DNA of 64,000 nucleotides, taken from Lumnitzera littorea. Its lineage: Eukaryota > Streptophyta > Magnoliopsida > Myrtales > Combretaceae. The stretch is taken from positions 33,615,877 to 33,679,876 of the forward strand of contig JAMXBB010000011.1 of NCBI GenBank assembly GCA_024138015.1, written 5' to 3'. Positions 23,212 to 33,780 of the stretch are shown here, in pieces; positions within the stretch are counted from its first letter, which is position 1; every line of letters begins with the position of its first letter. The notes beneath the pieces are model-generated. The model did no database searches, was not told where the DNA came from, and was given only the letters and a program-made list of their open reading frames with translations. Both the position numbers and the translations under genes were made by a program.

Positions 23212-24115
23212 CTTTGTGTTGCGAATCATGACCAAGAACAGACAAAACCGATCACTGGATGAGTCTAAGCTTGCAGAAAGCTTGAAAGGAAGTGATGGTG
23301 AATGTGCGAAAGGACAAAAAACGTACACGTGGAATAAAAGTGATACCAAGAGTAAGCAAAAACCCATGAACAGCTCTAATGGATATGATGCACCAATAGA
23401 ACTTCTAAGGACTTATGGTATAATTCGATATGATACATGAATCGGTCCAATAACCTTACTTAAGGTTACTTGCCACCTAACCTTACTTAAGGGTTAGGAT
23501 AAAAGTGATGCTGAGAGTAAACAAACAGTATTTACACAAAGAAAGAAATACTTAAGTGTATTAATGATAATCAATCTCTTGCAACTACAATTGCAAAGGT
23601 ATTTATACCTATAAGTTAAGGTAACTTGCCTAAAAGGGAAAAGATAAAAAAGGCATTTCCTAAGGAAGTAATGTATAAGATACAAAAGGGTAAAAATAAA
23701 TATTCAAGAAAAACAACCATTAGTGTAATAGATTCTACACATGATTTTGTACACGTGTTGATGTCGTTGGGAGATGTAGATAAAAAAGTACGATCAGCTT
23801 ACTTGTTTGACCAAGGTTAGCTTAGTTAGCTTGGACTCTCTCCCTCTCAACATCTCGGCAAAATTGATGCCGAGTAAGTGATTAGTTAGGCACGAGTGAG
23901 AATGAGGATTGGCTATTGTTTAAGCTTTCTGCTTCTCGGTATACTATCCGTGAGAAATAAGTAGTCATTTGACTCGACATAAAGAGTAACTCAGCAAGAA
24001 AGTACTCGGCCTTGGCAAGAGTTGGCTGAAGTAGGAGAATCCACCTTACTAGGCTTTCCAATCATCGGGCTCGGCTACTAGTCAAAGGCCCCGTAACCTG
24101 ATTCCTATCACTTTA
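23212..24115 (-). mobile_element. Solo LTR inside element B
   Basis: An 894-bp segment (23217-24110) starts TGTTGCGAATC and ends CCTATCA, flanked by CTTTG and CTTTA (4 of 5 match). A - strand TATA-like CTTATAGGTATAAATACC lies near 23598-23615, giving the orientation. It shares no obvious sequence with the LTRs of A or B, so it comes from another family. There is no internal coding sequence. Confidence 0.6.
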
Positions 24116-25848
24116 AATGATGTTTTACTAACATTCTCCGAACTCATGCTTACGTTTTTCTTGGTTATGGTTTCTTACTTTCGTACTATGTTTGTATGCT
24201 CGAATTCCATCCATTTTTTGACTAAGTCTTTTTTGTTGGGGAGGGTTTTCGTTGAATTGTCCTCCTATGTTTTGTTTTATTGAGTTGCGAGATTAGTTAA
24301 GCTCTGTATCACCAATTTAGTGCTAGTTGATTGCTCCTTATGGACTTGCTTGTTTTGCCATATGCTATTACCTCACACTTGTGATTGATTTCATATAAGT
24401 GTTTTTATCTTGCCAAGATGCTCACTTATGGGCCGATGTCCCTTTTCCCTTGAGTTGATTATGGCTCTTAGTGCTTTTGTAGGCTTACGTTGAGTAAAGA
24501 CAAGCATGTAAGAGCTTATCTTGCGATGATGTCATAGGATCCCTTTGGCAGGGAAATTTCAACAGAGCGGATCTCTTATTGACACATGCTATCCATCCTG
24601 TAAAGCACATTTTGGGTGTCATGTTCTAGTGGCAGGTGGAACTCCTCGGGCAGAGTGCCTTCCAAAAGGTATTTAATGCTTGTATAACTTACCATTAATT
24701 CTACAAGCATCACTTTAGTTCTTGATGCTTTGGGGTTGCATAATGATCAATACGTATACGATTGGGGATGTCTCATGGATCCCCTATAAAGGGTGCATGG
24801 GTCCTTGCCTCACCATGCCAATTATCCAAACAACTTTAATGGGTTATACTTGAGAGCTTCCATGAGTATGTTTGAAGCAATCATGTTGTAGGATGGAGTA
24901 CTCAAGCTGGGGAGATGGCAATCTTTAACCTTCTTCCTTGGGTTGTGATCATGAGGCATGGACAACTGCCCAGTAGTTGTGGTCAGTTCATGAGCTGTGA
25001 CTAGGAGGCGTATGTTGTCTTAAGTTCCTGCTCTCTTTCTATCCTGATGATGTCGAGCTGAAGAGAGAAGGCTTAAACACAACCTATTGCTTATCTATAG
25101 TTGCCTCACCGTGGGGCGCTCATTTGTACAGGGTTGTAGGCGGTCTCTGCTATGCATTGTCCTATATGACCCCGAGCAAGTGAGGGTAACCGCAGTGACT
25201 ACGATGGCGGATGGGGTCTTTTCTCCACCCTTACTTAAGGATTGAAGGGCTTGTGGGAATCCTCTACTTCACGAGTCATCTAGTCTACTCTAGGTGAAGG
25301 ATTAACCTTACTTTATTACCAGCAAGGCCTAACATCTCGTTACTCTAGGTAGAGTAACTGGATTGACAATCTCCACTATTGCCTTTGTGGAAGAGAGGCT
25401 CTACTAAGTAGGTTAAGGACTTTTTCTTGGAGGTTGAACGTCTCTAGGAGCCCTACAATTTAGGGCTTAGCCATGAGGACGTCAAGGATGTAGTTATAAT
25501 GTGAGAGCTGGCTAAGTATAAGTTGAGACAAGTTCTTCTTAAGGAAGAATCTCGAAGAAAGAAGTCGAGTTGAGGCTGACAATAGTCGTTCAAGCAAGGC
25601 AAGAAGCTATAGTGTAAGACATAGTTATGTATTTTTGTATCATTTTTCTTTTGATATAGTTAGGTTTGGAATGCCGACCCGCTAAATAATGTACTTGATC
25701 AGAATATAGAAATGAAACTCCTCTCTTTCAATCATTGCTTCTCCATTTGTTAATTTACTTTCCTTCAACTCTTCGCTGCTCGATTTAACTCTAGTGTTGT
25801 GTTTGATGTTAGCTATTGTACTACTTTTAGCATTTGGGGATGGGACTT
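24116..25848. other. Element B spacer
   Basis: Lies between the antisense ORF/solo LTR and the tandem repeats. I recognise no protein on either strand. In Tat elements this is the long, variable 3' region. Confidence 0.4.
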
Positions 25849-26490
25849 GACCCAACAGTAAGGACTCAATATAAAACTTAGGGATAGGAATCAACCCAAG
25901 GTTAGGGGCTTGATGCGGATCAATGCCCATGTGATGTGCCCATGATGTTAGTATAAGGACTAACTTGGGCAAAACTAGGGGATGAGAATCAATCCAAGGT
26001 TAAGGGCTTAATGTGGATCGATACCCATGTGACGATTAGGCAAAGCTTAGGGATGAAAGTCCACCTAAGATTAGGGGCTCAACGTAAATTGAAGCCCTTT
26101 GATGATGCATATGTCATTAGTGTAAGGACTAACTTGGGGACTAGTTGAAACACCAAGCCTCTTAATAAAACTTGGGGATGAGAATCAACTTAAGGTTAGG
26201 GGCTTGATGCCCAAGTGATGATGCTTGCATTGTTAGTGTAAGGATTAACTTAAGCAAAGCTTAGGGATGAAAATTGACCCAAGATTAGTGACTTAATGTA
26301 AATTGAAGCCCTATGATAGTGTTCGTGTCATTAGTGTAAGGACTAACTTAGGCAAAACATAGGGATGGGAATTGAATCAAGGTTATCAACTCAATGTAGA
26401 TCGACGCCCATATGATGATGCTTGCGTTGTTAGTGTAAGGACTAACTTAAGTAAAACTTGGGGATGAAAGTTGACCTAAGATTAGTGGCT
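25849..26490 (-). repeat. Tandem repeats of about 98 bp in element B
   Basis: Five to six imperfect copies. The anchor GTAAGGACTAACTT or a one-base variant recurs near 25953, 26122, 26238, 26336 and 26434, and GGGATGAGAATCAA/GGGATGAAAGT boxes recur between. The last spacings are about 98 bp; earlier ones are longer (about 115 and 170 bp), which suggests inserted or compound units. The array sits between pol and the 3' end, a known site of tandem repeats in Tat/Ogre elements. Confidence 0.8.
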
Positions 26491-26569
26491 CAAGAAAGGA
26501 AGAGCAAATGCTAGAAGCTTTATTAATTCATTGCATTCATTTGTAGTTACAAATGCATTTAATTCTTGT

Positions 26570-27480
26570 TACTTTGTCTAAAGAAAGTAAGGTCTTAGAT
26601 TCTAGGCATTCTATGCCTAAGGGATTGCTTGTCCTTCCATCGTCTCAAGCTTGTAAGTAACTTTTCCCACATCATCAATTCTTTAACTTTCTACACACTA
26701 AGTCACCGAAGTGGAAAACCCTATGTTGGATGCTACGATTATAATTTTGGGTGGCTCATTGCTAGTATGCCATAGTACGTACTCACGCAGCATCACAAAC
26801 TTCGTTGATAGTATTGAGATTGGCCTTAGTGTTTAGATTGAAGTGTTATACCCTGTTGATGTATAGCTCCAACTCATTAAGGACAATGGCTTTAGATCCA
26901 AATGCGAGATGGAATGGAGTCTCTTTAGTTGACATCCTATGCATCATGAGGTAACCCCAAAGTATGTTAAGACTGTTGACAATTATCTTATTGATGGCGT
27001 TAACCTAGCCATTGCTTTGAGAGTGGGCAACTGAGGTATAGTATAGCCTGATGTTATGCATGTTGTAGAAGTTCTTGAAGTGATCATTATTGAATTGCCT
27101 TCCATTGTCATTGATCATCCTATATGGCACTCTGAAGTGGGATAGTATGTGGGTGAGTATGAAGCCTTTAGCAGCTTAAGCTCTTATATTCGCAATAGTC
27201 GACGCTTCCACCTACTTGGTGAAGTAGTCTACTACTACCAAGATAAATTGTCATCCCATTAAGGCTTTAAGGAAAGGGTTAAGGATGTCTAATCCCCATT
27301 GTACGAATGGCCATGGGTTGGTCAAAAGGTGTAACTCTGAGCTAGGGACATGAGTAATTAGCGAATGCTTTTGGTAGGAGTGGCACCTTTAGACCATGGT
27401 CTTAGCGTCTTTCTTGATCATGGACTAGTATTAACCTAGCTTAAGTGCTTAAAGGTACGGTACTTGTGATTGGATGTGGT
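26570..27480 (-). pseudogene. Element B integrase
   Basis: Tat integrase on the - strand. In order it reads CHSYQKHS (zinc-domain end), WPFVQWGLDILNPF, VVVDYFTK-stop-VEAS, INDNGRQFNN, VAHSQSNG, TKETPFHLAFGSKAIV and, at the C terminus, FHFGDLVCRKLKN and YKLETMEGQAIP. The order and the D..D..E neighbourhood fit retroviral-type integrases that insert the DNA copy into the host genome. In-frame stops fall at conserved Trp and Gln (e.g. FTKW and NGQV positions). Inactive. Confidence 0.85.
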
Positions 27481-27699
27481 TACTACAAGTCCTTACAAAA
27501 AGATCCTTGAGTAACCCTATACCCTCTTCTGTTTGGAGGCATTTGAGTTGCAGAGTACCGTATCCTTGCTTATAGAGTACATCATCGATCAGTATATAGT
27601 TGGTTGGGGTATAGGTTGGCTGTAACATAAGCTAACTTCTTCGCTTTAGCTTGCTCTTCAAGTAGCGCCCTAGTCTTGAGGTATTGTATAAGGGAGTCC

Positions 27700-28290
27700 A
27701 TCCAAGAGGGCCTTAGGGCTACTTCTGTCGTTTTGGTGACCTGTTGCCATTATACCTCTGTACTTCTTTCAAGGACATACTGTATGGAGAGTGGCTTATT
27801 ATAATCATGTAGTGTAGGGATGGTGGACAAAGCTTTCTAGATAATTTGTTTGCTTCTACATTTTCCGTTTGGGAGATTTTGTCAATTTCCTAAGAGGCAA
27901 ATTTCGTGAGAAGGCCTATCCATTAAGTATAGGTACTTGGCCATTGTTTTGCTCTTGGTCTAGTACTGCCCTTTGACTTGCTGTACAACTAGCATGAAGT
28001 TTGAGTGTATGCTAAGTTTTTTTGCTTCAATATCCTTGGCCATCTTCAAGCTAGCAATAAGTGCCTCATATTTGGTTTCATTATTGCTCATTGGGAAACC
28101 AAACTTCAAGGCATAGAGGATTTTTGTTGCATGTGGGCCTTATAGCATAATACCTGCCCTACTTCCCCCCTTAATGGAGGAGCCATCGACATGGAGCATC
28201 CAGACTGGTACAATGAGCTTTAGTTGAGGCTTGTCTACTCTAGTGTATTCTGCTATAAAGTCTATGAGAACCTATGCTTTGATTGCTTAT
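27700..28290 (-). pseudogene. Element B RNase H
   Basis: The - strand reads WMLHVDGSSIKGGSRAGIML near 28200-28140, then FPMSNNETKYEALIASL and a VVQQVKGQY segment. This is the Tat-type RNase H (DGS, NNExEYEAL, VxxQVxGxY). A linker toward integrase follows (YILIDDVLYKQGYGTLQLKC near 27600-27540). Several stops. Confidence 0.8.
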
Positions 28291-28559
28291 TTTAGGTAGA
28301 ATCGAACTTTATGAGGGTTGAGCTCGGCGGAGTACTTCATCATTCAGCTTGAAGTGTCGAGCCTTTGCAAGGCCATTTTGAGTATTACATCCGTTAGTAT
28401 GATGATTGGATGTGATTGAAAGTAAGGCTTAAGCTTGTAGGGGTGATGACTATCACAAGGGCAAACTTTTCTACCTTAGTGTATCGAAGCTTGGGTCTTC
28501 AAAGGATGTGGCTAATGTAGTAGACTAAGTAGTAGTCATGACCATTAGCTCAAACGAGT

Positions 28560-29464
28560 ACAAACGATAATACTTTGTCGCTAACTACAAGGTATAAGAA
28601 CAATTCCTCCCTAAGGATGGGTTTGGAGAGTATGGGTAGGGTAAAAAAGAAGCTCTTCAAGCCTTGGAAGGCATGCTGGCGTGCTATTGTCCATTTAAAC
28701 TTAGCAGGATGTTTGAGTAAAGAGACAAAGCGGTTGAGGGCAGCTATCCTTTTTATCAGTTATTAGAGCTCTTTCACCTTAGTTAGTGCTTGCATGTCTT
28801 GGACTACCTTGAGCATGTTAAGGTTGGCCTTTATCTTTTGTTTTGTGACCATGAAACCAAGAAACTTGCCTAAAGCAACCTCGAAGACGCACTTTCGGGG
28901 TTTAAGTTTCATTTGAAACCTTGAAATAGCTTAGAAAATTTCTCAAAGCCGGTCAATATGGCCCCTTATGGTTTTGTTCTTGGTGATCATGTCGTCAACA
29001 TAGACTTCAACGTTCCTTCCTATTTGTGGCTTGAAGATATAGGTCACCATCCTTTAATACATGGCTCCGACATTCTTTAGGTTGAAGGTTATAACTTTGT
29101 AACAATAAGTCCCGAAGTCTTTGACAAATGATGTGTGGACTTCATCTTCGAGAGTCATCCGGATTTGATTGTATTCAAAGTAAGCGTATATGAAACTGAG
29201 AAGTGTATGACCCTTTGTTGATTTGATGAGCTAGTTTATGCGCGGCAAGGGGAAGCAATCCTTTAGGCATGCCTTGTTGAGATCGGTGTAGTCGACGTAC
29301 ACACATTATTTTCCATTTGCTTTCTTAATGAGGACCGTGTTAGTGAGCTAAGTGAGATACCTTTCATGTTAGATGAAGCCTATGCGGAGTAGCTTCTACA
29401 CTTCCTCCTTAATTGTAGCCTAACGTTTGATTGCAACATGTCGCTTGTTTTGCTTGATAGCTCA
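28560..29464 (-). pseudogene. Element B reverse transcriptase, main part
   Basis: The - strand reads VYVDYTDLNKAC near 29307-29272, DCFPLPRINQLI, FIYAYFEYNQIRM, VEVYVDDMITKN (the YVDD catalytic motif) near 29014-28979 and KCVFEVALGKFLGFMVT near 28899-28849, followed by ALNRFVS. It is interrupted at 29464 by element F; the N-terminal piece continues at 38438. Positive-strand open frames here (such as 28575-28766) are shadows. Confidence 0.85.
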
Positions 29465-29469
29465 CATGG

Positions 29470-30793
29470 TGATGAGTTTCTAATTATACATATTTTATTT
29501 AGTGATTTTTTATCATTTTTCTTAATATTTGAGTTTATATTTACATAATAATAATTAATTGAGTTACCTTTTATTTTATACATTTTGAAATGATCTACAC
29601 TAGAAAACGAGAAAATAGAAACAAATTTTACTTAGATCAGAGCTAAAATGGGCAAATTATGAAAGTTTGAATATCGATTCAGTTGAATAATAAGCAAAAT
29701 TAGAGCTAATTTTTTATTGTTACAGCTTAGGACAGGACCAAAAAACATGATCATGTCATCGACTATGTCATTTCCAGGTTTTTTTTTTTTTAAAAAGAAG
29801 AAGATAAACATAAAGCATAGTAAAGGATACGACCAAAAGACACGATTGTGCCCCTGGTTATGTCTTTTCTAGCCAACTTATTTTTGTTTTAATTCTTTAT
29901 ATATAAAGCTTTATTAGGGTTTATTAAAGAGAACTTTTTAGCATTACTTTTAGGGAGTTTTTAAAACTAAAAACAATCAAGAAAGCGAGGAGAAGAAAAG
30001 ATTTCGAGATTTAATTTTATTTGGATTTCAAGATGCTTTTTCCTACAATTTTCTACTCTTTGTTTTTAGATTTTTATTTTATGATGTGTAATGAGTAGAT
30101 ATTTAATATCTAGGTTTTATGAAACCTAGATCTATTCATGCGATATGATTAGTATTTGATTAATTTAGTTCTTTATTATTTTCTTGGTTCAACCATGTTT
30201 GCTTCATGATTTAGGTTATTATATCCATTGGTAATAATCTAAAGTTTGATATCTTATAAGAGAATCGAGAGATTTCTTATAAGATTAGATTTAGGTATAG
30301 TTGATAAGAATTATTGCAAGATTCTTCCGAATTTCAAATTAAAGCATAAAGAATTCGTTGTTCAATAATGCAATCTTAGATCATGCTAATGAGAAGAGAT
30401 TCTAATAGGTAATTTTAGAGTTATGATTAATTGGCTTGAGAAAGTGATTAATTTTAGTAGAGAATTCTTCCGGTCAACAAAGATTAAAAAATAAATTAGA
30501 TGATCTTTAGGAAAATCACATGTTAGATTTAAGGGAAACAAGATCTAGGTACAACGTTGAATCTTGAATTAATTAAATTGTTTTCTTGTTAATTCTTGAA
30601 TTGTGTCATAGTTAATATTTAAATTAGTTTTAGTAGAAATTTAGATTTACTTTGTTAAGATTCTTAAAATTTAATTTGTCGGTTAGATAATAAAGATTTA
30701 GTAAGTATTAGTAATCATATTAGTCTTTGTAGGATTGACATTTGGACTCATATCCGATATATTATAAATCGATAGGTGCACTTACCTATATCA
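29470..30793 (+). repeat. Element F 5' LTR
   Basis: About 1,324 bp, TG..CA. It contains a TATA box (TATATATAAA, 29898-29907) and two copies of a near-palindromic GACCAAAA..CACGATTGTG-type module near 29735-29875. Confidence 0.92.
29898..29907 (+). promoter_or_regulatory. TATA box of element F 5' LTR
   Basis: TATATATAAA, repeated at the same place in the 3' LTR (37518-37527). It is the likely Pol II core promoter of the element. Confidence 0.65.
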
Positions 30794-30798
30794 AGTTG

Positions 30799-30816
30799 TT
30801 GGCACCGTTGCCAAGG
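30799..30816 (+). other. Element F primer-binding site
   Basis: TTGGCACCGTTGCCAAGG begins five bases after the 5' LTR. It closely matches the TGGCGCCGTTGCC site characteristic of Athila elements. Confidence 0.8.
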
Positions 30817-30953
30817 TCTTCTAATATTAAGAAATCTAGTAGATTTATTAATCTAATAATTTTTTTTAATCTTTTCTCAATTTCTTTTCTTTTCCTGAAT
30901 TCTTTTATTTTCTTGGTGTGATCTTGACTAAATTCTCTATTTTCTTTGGCACA

Positions 30954-32560
30954 ATGCATAATAAGAAGCTAATCAAAAGATTTGATTAAAATTGATCCTA
31001 AGATTGAGAGGACGGCTTTATACAATTTGAGGCAATTATTTATCAAAGAAATAGTAGAGGCGATAAACTAAGGATCTTTGATTAGATTGAAAGACGAAAT
31101 GGAGTTGTTAGAAGGAGAAGTCAAGGATTAAGTGATAGAACTAGAATCTGATTATGAAAGCTTACCAACAACGTCATGGCCAATAATAAGGATTAGAATC
31201 AGACCATGTCGGATTACTCCCGATCGTCAATAACTAGTACCTAGTCTTGCATCAACCGATTAACTGTTGTAGCTAATAACTTCGAGATCAAGCTAAACAT
31301 TATTTAGATGGTGTAGGAGTTTGTACAGTTTGATGGCCTCTAAGACGAAGATCCTAATGTACATATGTCTAGCTTTTTGGAATTACGTGATACTTTCAAG
31401 ATTAACAGGGTAACTAATGATGCTATCCGACTACGCCTCTTTCTATTTTCTTTACATGGCCAAGCTGAGCAGTGGTTGAATTCCTTAGCAAGGAATTCAA
31501 TCGTAGCTTGGAATGAATCGGCAGAAAAATTCTTGGAGAAGTATTTTCCACTCGCGAAAATTGCAAAGCTCCAAGCTAACATGTCATCTTTTGCTTAGAT
31601 AGAGAGTGAGACCCTATATGACACATGGGAGCGCTTTAAGGACTTATTAAGGCGATGTCCACATCACGGCCTCCCTCTTTAGATAAAAATGCAAACATTC
31701 TACGATGGTCTCAACCCCTTTACTAGACAAATGATAGATGCAGCAACTAAAGGTGTACTCAATACCAAGACACCAAAAGAAGTCCAAGCTCTGATAAAAG
31801 GTATGGTCATGAATAATTACTAGTAGGAGAACCCAAGGGGAAGCAAAAAGTCACAAGCATATTTGACCTCAATGTTGTACAATCTTTAGTTACTTAGGTG
31901 GAGATACTGAGTAAGAAAATTGAATCCCTCTTGACTAGTTCACAACAACCATAGTTCAACCCTAACAACTTCATTTAAGAGGGGATTGTAGGTTGTAAGT
32001 AAACAGAACGGGTTAGTTTTCTAGAGAAACCTATAAGACCCTAATATAATCCTTACAGCAACACCTACAATCCTGGGTGGAGAGACCACCCTAACTTTTC
32101 ATGGGGATGTCAAAATTAGGGTTAAGGCCAACAATTGCAGGCAAGAAATCAATCATAGCCAAGATCAAATTTGCTTCCATTTGGAATTCAATAACCGGTA
32201 GCACCCCCACTCACTCTAGAGAAGAAGTTAGAAAGCCTCTTAGAAAAATACATGTAGTCTAATGAGGCTAAAATGTAGCAAACGGAAGCCTCTTTAAGGA
32301 ACTAAGAAGCCTCTCTGCATAACTTGGAGACTAAAATTGGCTAGATCACTAAAATTTTAAATAAGAGACAATAAGGATCACTGCTTGGGAGCACTAGAGC
32401 AAATCATAGGGAACATATCAATGTAGTGACCTTAAGAAGTGGTAGAGAGCTGCAAGTTAAGAAGAAGGAGGATAAGGAAATGGTTGAGAAAGAAGTGGAG
32501 GTCAAGGGTAAAGAAAGTTCAGAATAGTTGAGATCAAAAGCGAGTGTAGAGCCACTAAAA
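30954..32560 (+). pseudogene. Element F Athila gag
   Basis: The best-preserved piece is 31365-31598, reading LRDTFKINRVTNDAIRLRLF, FSLHGQAEQWLNSL and FLEKYFPLAKIAKL. It continues after a stop as ESETLYDTWERFKDLLRRCP and FYDGLNPFTRQMIDAA. These are hallmark Athila capsid motifs. Downstream (31850-32560) the frame is heavily broken. Stops occur where relatives have Gln (after SSFA) and Trp (after HGLPL). Confidence 0.88.
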
Positions 32561-32659
32561 CTGAAGGAGTATAAGCTACCCATTTTGTATCTACAGCACC
32601 TTAAGTAAGACTGCCCTAATCCAACTAAGAAATTCGAAAAAATTCCTCAATCTTTTTAA

Positions 32660-33230
32660 ACAACTTCACGCGAACTTACCTCTTGTTGATGTTTTTGTTG
32701 TAGATGCCATGGTATGCAAAGTTCCTCAAGGATCTTCTATCGAACAAGAGGAAGTTGGAGGATTTTTTTACTATCACACTAAACGAGGAATGCTCTGCAC
32801 TACTCCAGAAGAATTTGCCAAAGAAATTACAAGTTCCATAGAGTTTTACTCTTCCTTGTATGCTTGGAAACTTGTTTATAGATAATGCTTTAGCAGATTT
32901 AGGAGCTAGTATTAACTTGATGCCATTTAAGTTGTTTAAAAAGCTAAGGTTCGGAGAACCTAAACCAACACGCATGTGCATTTAATTAGCTAATAAGTTC
33001 ATCGCATATCCTAGAGGCATTATAGAAGATGTTCTAGTATGAGTTGATAAATTCATTTTCCCTGTAGATTTTGTTATCCTCGATATAGATGAGGATCTTG
33101 GGGTACCATTGATTCTAGGTAAACCTTCCTAGCTACTGCTAAAGCTGATGTTAGTAAGCATAAGCTCATCTTAAGGGTCAAACATAAGGAAATTGTTTTC
33201 CATAATCCAAATTCAATGCATAAGTCCCTT
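32660..33230 (+). pseudogene. Element F Athila protease
   Basis: Reads MPWYAKFLKDLLSNKRKLED near 32707, CSALLQKNLPKKL, FIDNALADLGASINLMPFKL (the DLGASINLMP active-site variant of Athila) near 32878-32937, YPRGIIEDVLV and FVILDIDEDLGVPLILG. This is the retropepsin-type domain between gag and RT. Stops at 32839 and 32983 and a frameshift near 33125 inactivate it. The - strand 101-codon frame here is a shadow. Confidence 0.87.
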
Positions 33231-33780
33231 GACTTAGAAGGTACAAGCTATGATAGTGATACTTCTAATGCTATTGTTATTGAATGTATGCAGGAAACAC
33301 TTATCAAAGAACCTATGAATGATTGCTTAGAAATGAGAGATGGAGAAATGGAGAAATGGAGAAAACCCTTAATTGCTCAACAGTTGTAGCTCAATTGGGA
33401 GCTAATGAACCTAATGCAGTGAAGCTAGGGATTAAACCATTTTGTAGACCAAAGGAAGGAAAGTTAGAACCTCCCAAAGTAAAACCACTAGTCTTGGAGC
33501 AGAAACACTCAAAAGATCATTTAGATCATGCTTTTATAGTGAGGAGTTCAAAGCTACCAACAACTACCCCATCTAAGTAAAAAGCAAATTAGAAGAGGAG
33601 ACTCAAGCAACACAAATTTGATGAGTGGCATGATAAGAAGAAACTCAGTAGAATTTATGTAATTAGATGAGGGAATTTGCTATGCCAATGGAAAAAGGGT
33701 AACTTAAGCATTGTTTGGAGGGTTCGAAAACGAGGTAAGGATGGAGATCCATCTCTACTAAGGTGAAGGTAAGTAACCAA
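33231..33780 (+). pseudogene. Element F RT start joined to integrase end
   Basis: LEPPKVKPLVLEQKHSKDHL (33470-33530) matches the linker just before Athila RT. Within about 30 bases the frame becomes KFDEWHDKKKLSRIY (near 33620), the end of the integrase region. It is followed by the conserved non-coding signature near 33798-33835 (GTCGAGCTATCGACGTTAAA). A deletion of most of pol is the simplest explanation. Confidence 0.7.

Noticed and set aside
25849..26490. Possible CRISPR-like array
   Set aside because: Repeats are contiguous, diverged, about 98 bp and inside a plant retrotransposon. There are no unique spacers of constant length.
32676..32981. 101-codon - strand frame in element F
   Set aside because: Opposite to the Athila protease, which reads well on the + strand.
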